Source: Allomyces macrogynus ATCC 38327 (taxonomy: Eukaryota > Blastocladiomycota > Blastocladiomycetes > Blastocladiales > Blastocladiaceae). From it: 19,460 nucleotides of DNA. Under the pieces are notes generated by a model. The model did not search any database, was not told the DNA's origin, and saw nothing but the letters and a program-made list of their open reading frames with translations. The DNA lies in NCBI GenBank assembly GCA_000151295.1, contig GG745363.1, positions 447,638-467,097 on the forward strand. Direction: 5' to 3'. Shown here one piece after another: positions 19,308 to 19,460 of this stretch. The position numbers and the translations under genes are program-made. Each line of letters begins with the position of its first letter. Within the stretch, counting starts at the first letter, position 1.

Positions 19308-19460
19308 ATGTCCTTTTCAAACCTTGTCCAAGCATTCCCAGCGCTTATCAAATCGAAGGTGGAGAAAGGCTATGGGATATATACAGAAACTATTAAGAAA
19401 TACGGGCGTGTGTATGATTGGCTGGTGCTTCAAGATGGTTCGATTCGAATTGATGATATG
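19308..19460 (+). CDS. Partial ORF at window edge, unknown function
   Basis: An ATG at 19308 opens a frame that runs without a stop through the window end (51 codons seen). The visible N-terminus is a mix of hydrophobic, basic and aromatic residues (MSFSNLVQAFPALIKSKVEK) with no signal peptide or known motif. It is preceded by a TATA-like sequence about 41 nt upstream and an A-rich leader (AAAAACAACAAGCATG). It is transcribed away from the C2H2 and polymerase/helicase genes. AT-rich codon use agrees with belonging to the same element. The family cannot be assigned from this fragment. Confidence 0.6.
   Translation, partial: MSFSNLVQAFPALIKSKVEKGYGIYTETIKKYGRVYDWLVLQDGSIRIDDM

Larger units (their letters stand above)
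16050..19460. mobile_element. Integrated virophage/transpoviron/PLV-like element, left part
   Basis: From about 16.05 kb the sequence turns from GC-rich, intron-rich host DNA to AT-rich DNA with tightly packed intronless genes, and it stays so to the window edge. It encodes a polymerase/SF3-helicase-type replication protein, a C2H2 protein and a divergent ORF, and contains iterons, palindromes and hairpins. This combination fits small eukaryotic DNA replicons such as virophages, polinton-like viruses or transpovirons. Neither terminal inverted repeats nor target-site duplications could be proven, no capsid or integrase gene is visible in this part, and the right end is outside the window. A viral origin is therefore an inference from the replication protein and composition. 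Confidence 0.6.

Overview
The window looks like GC-rich nuclear DNA of an intron-rich eukaryote, most likely a fungus. It carries an oligopeptide transporter gene of the OPT family with 12 exons and a nuclear 5'-3' exoribonuclease gene (RAT1/XRN2 type). Introns in both are short (about 48-117 nt), with GTACGT/GTGCGT-like donors and CTGAC-type branch sites. A fungal host is an inference from gene content and intron style; no rRNA or other phylogenetic marker is present.

Layout. 1-1500: decayed, internally deleted hAT transposase. 1500-2477: no recognised gene. 2478-5642 (minus): complete OPT transporter; the 12 exons reconstructed here sum to 2220 nt, i.e. 739 aa plus a TAG stop. 5643-9155: 3.5 kb without a recognised gene, containing a degenerate CGCCAGT-type repeat patch. 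9156-12948 (plus): RAT1/XRN2 exonuclease with a Gln/His-rich tail. As written it has three reading problems: an unresolved splice phase, a one-base frameshift near 11.73 kb and an in-frame TAG in a polyglutamine tract. Coding-like sequence also continues in frame beyond its TAG stop to 13197. 13198-15251: no recognised gene. 15252-15731: possible small two-exon gene.

From about 16.05 kb to the right edge the character changes abruptly to AT-rich, intronless and compact. This part holds a 797-aa protein with an SF3 (D5-like) helicase and an N-terminal region resembling the family A polymerase domain of virophage/transpoviron 'TVpol' proteins, a 72-aa C2H2 zinc-finger protein, and the start of a divergent ORF cut by the window edge. 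Its non-coding DNA is structured: nine-base iterons in both orientations, a perfect 22-bp palindrome, a hairpin below the primase gene, a hairpin plus T-tract between the two minus-strand genes, and a 12-mer shared by two upstream regions. I read this as the left part of an integrated virophage-, polinton-like-virus- or transpoviron-like replicon in a fungal chromosome. It is the most interesting part of the window. Whether it is complete, and where its right end lies, cannot be seen.

The host genes show no functional link to each other. The element genes look like one replication module: polymerase/helicase, a small putative DNA-binding protein, a divergent partner and candidate origin or terminator structures.
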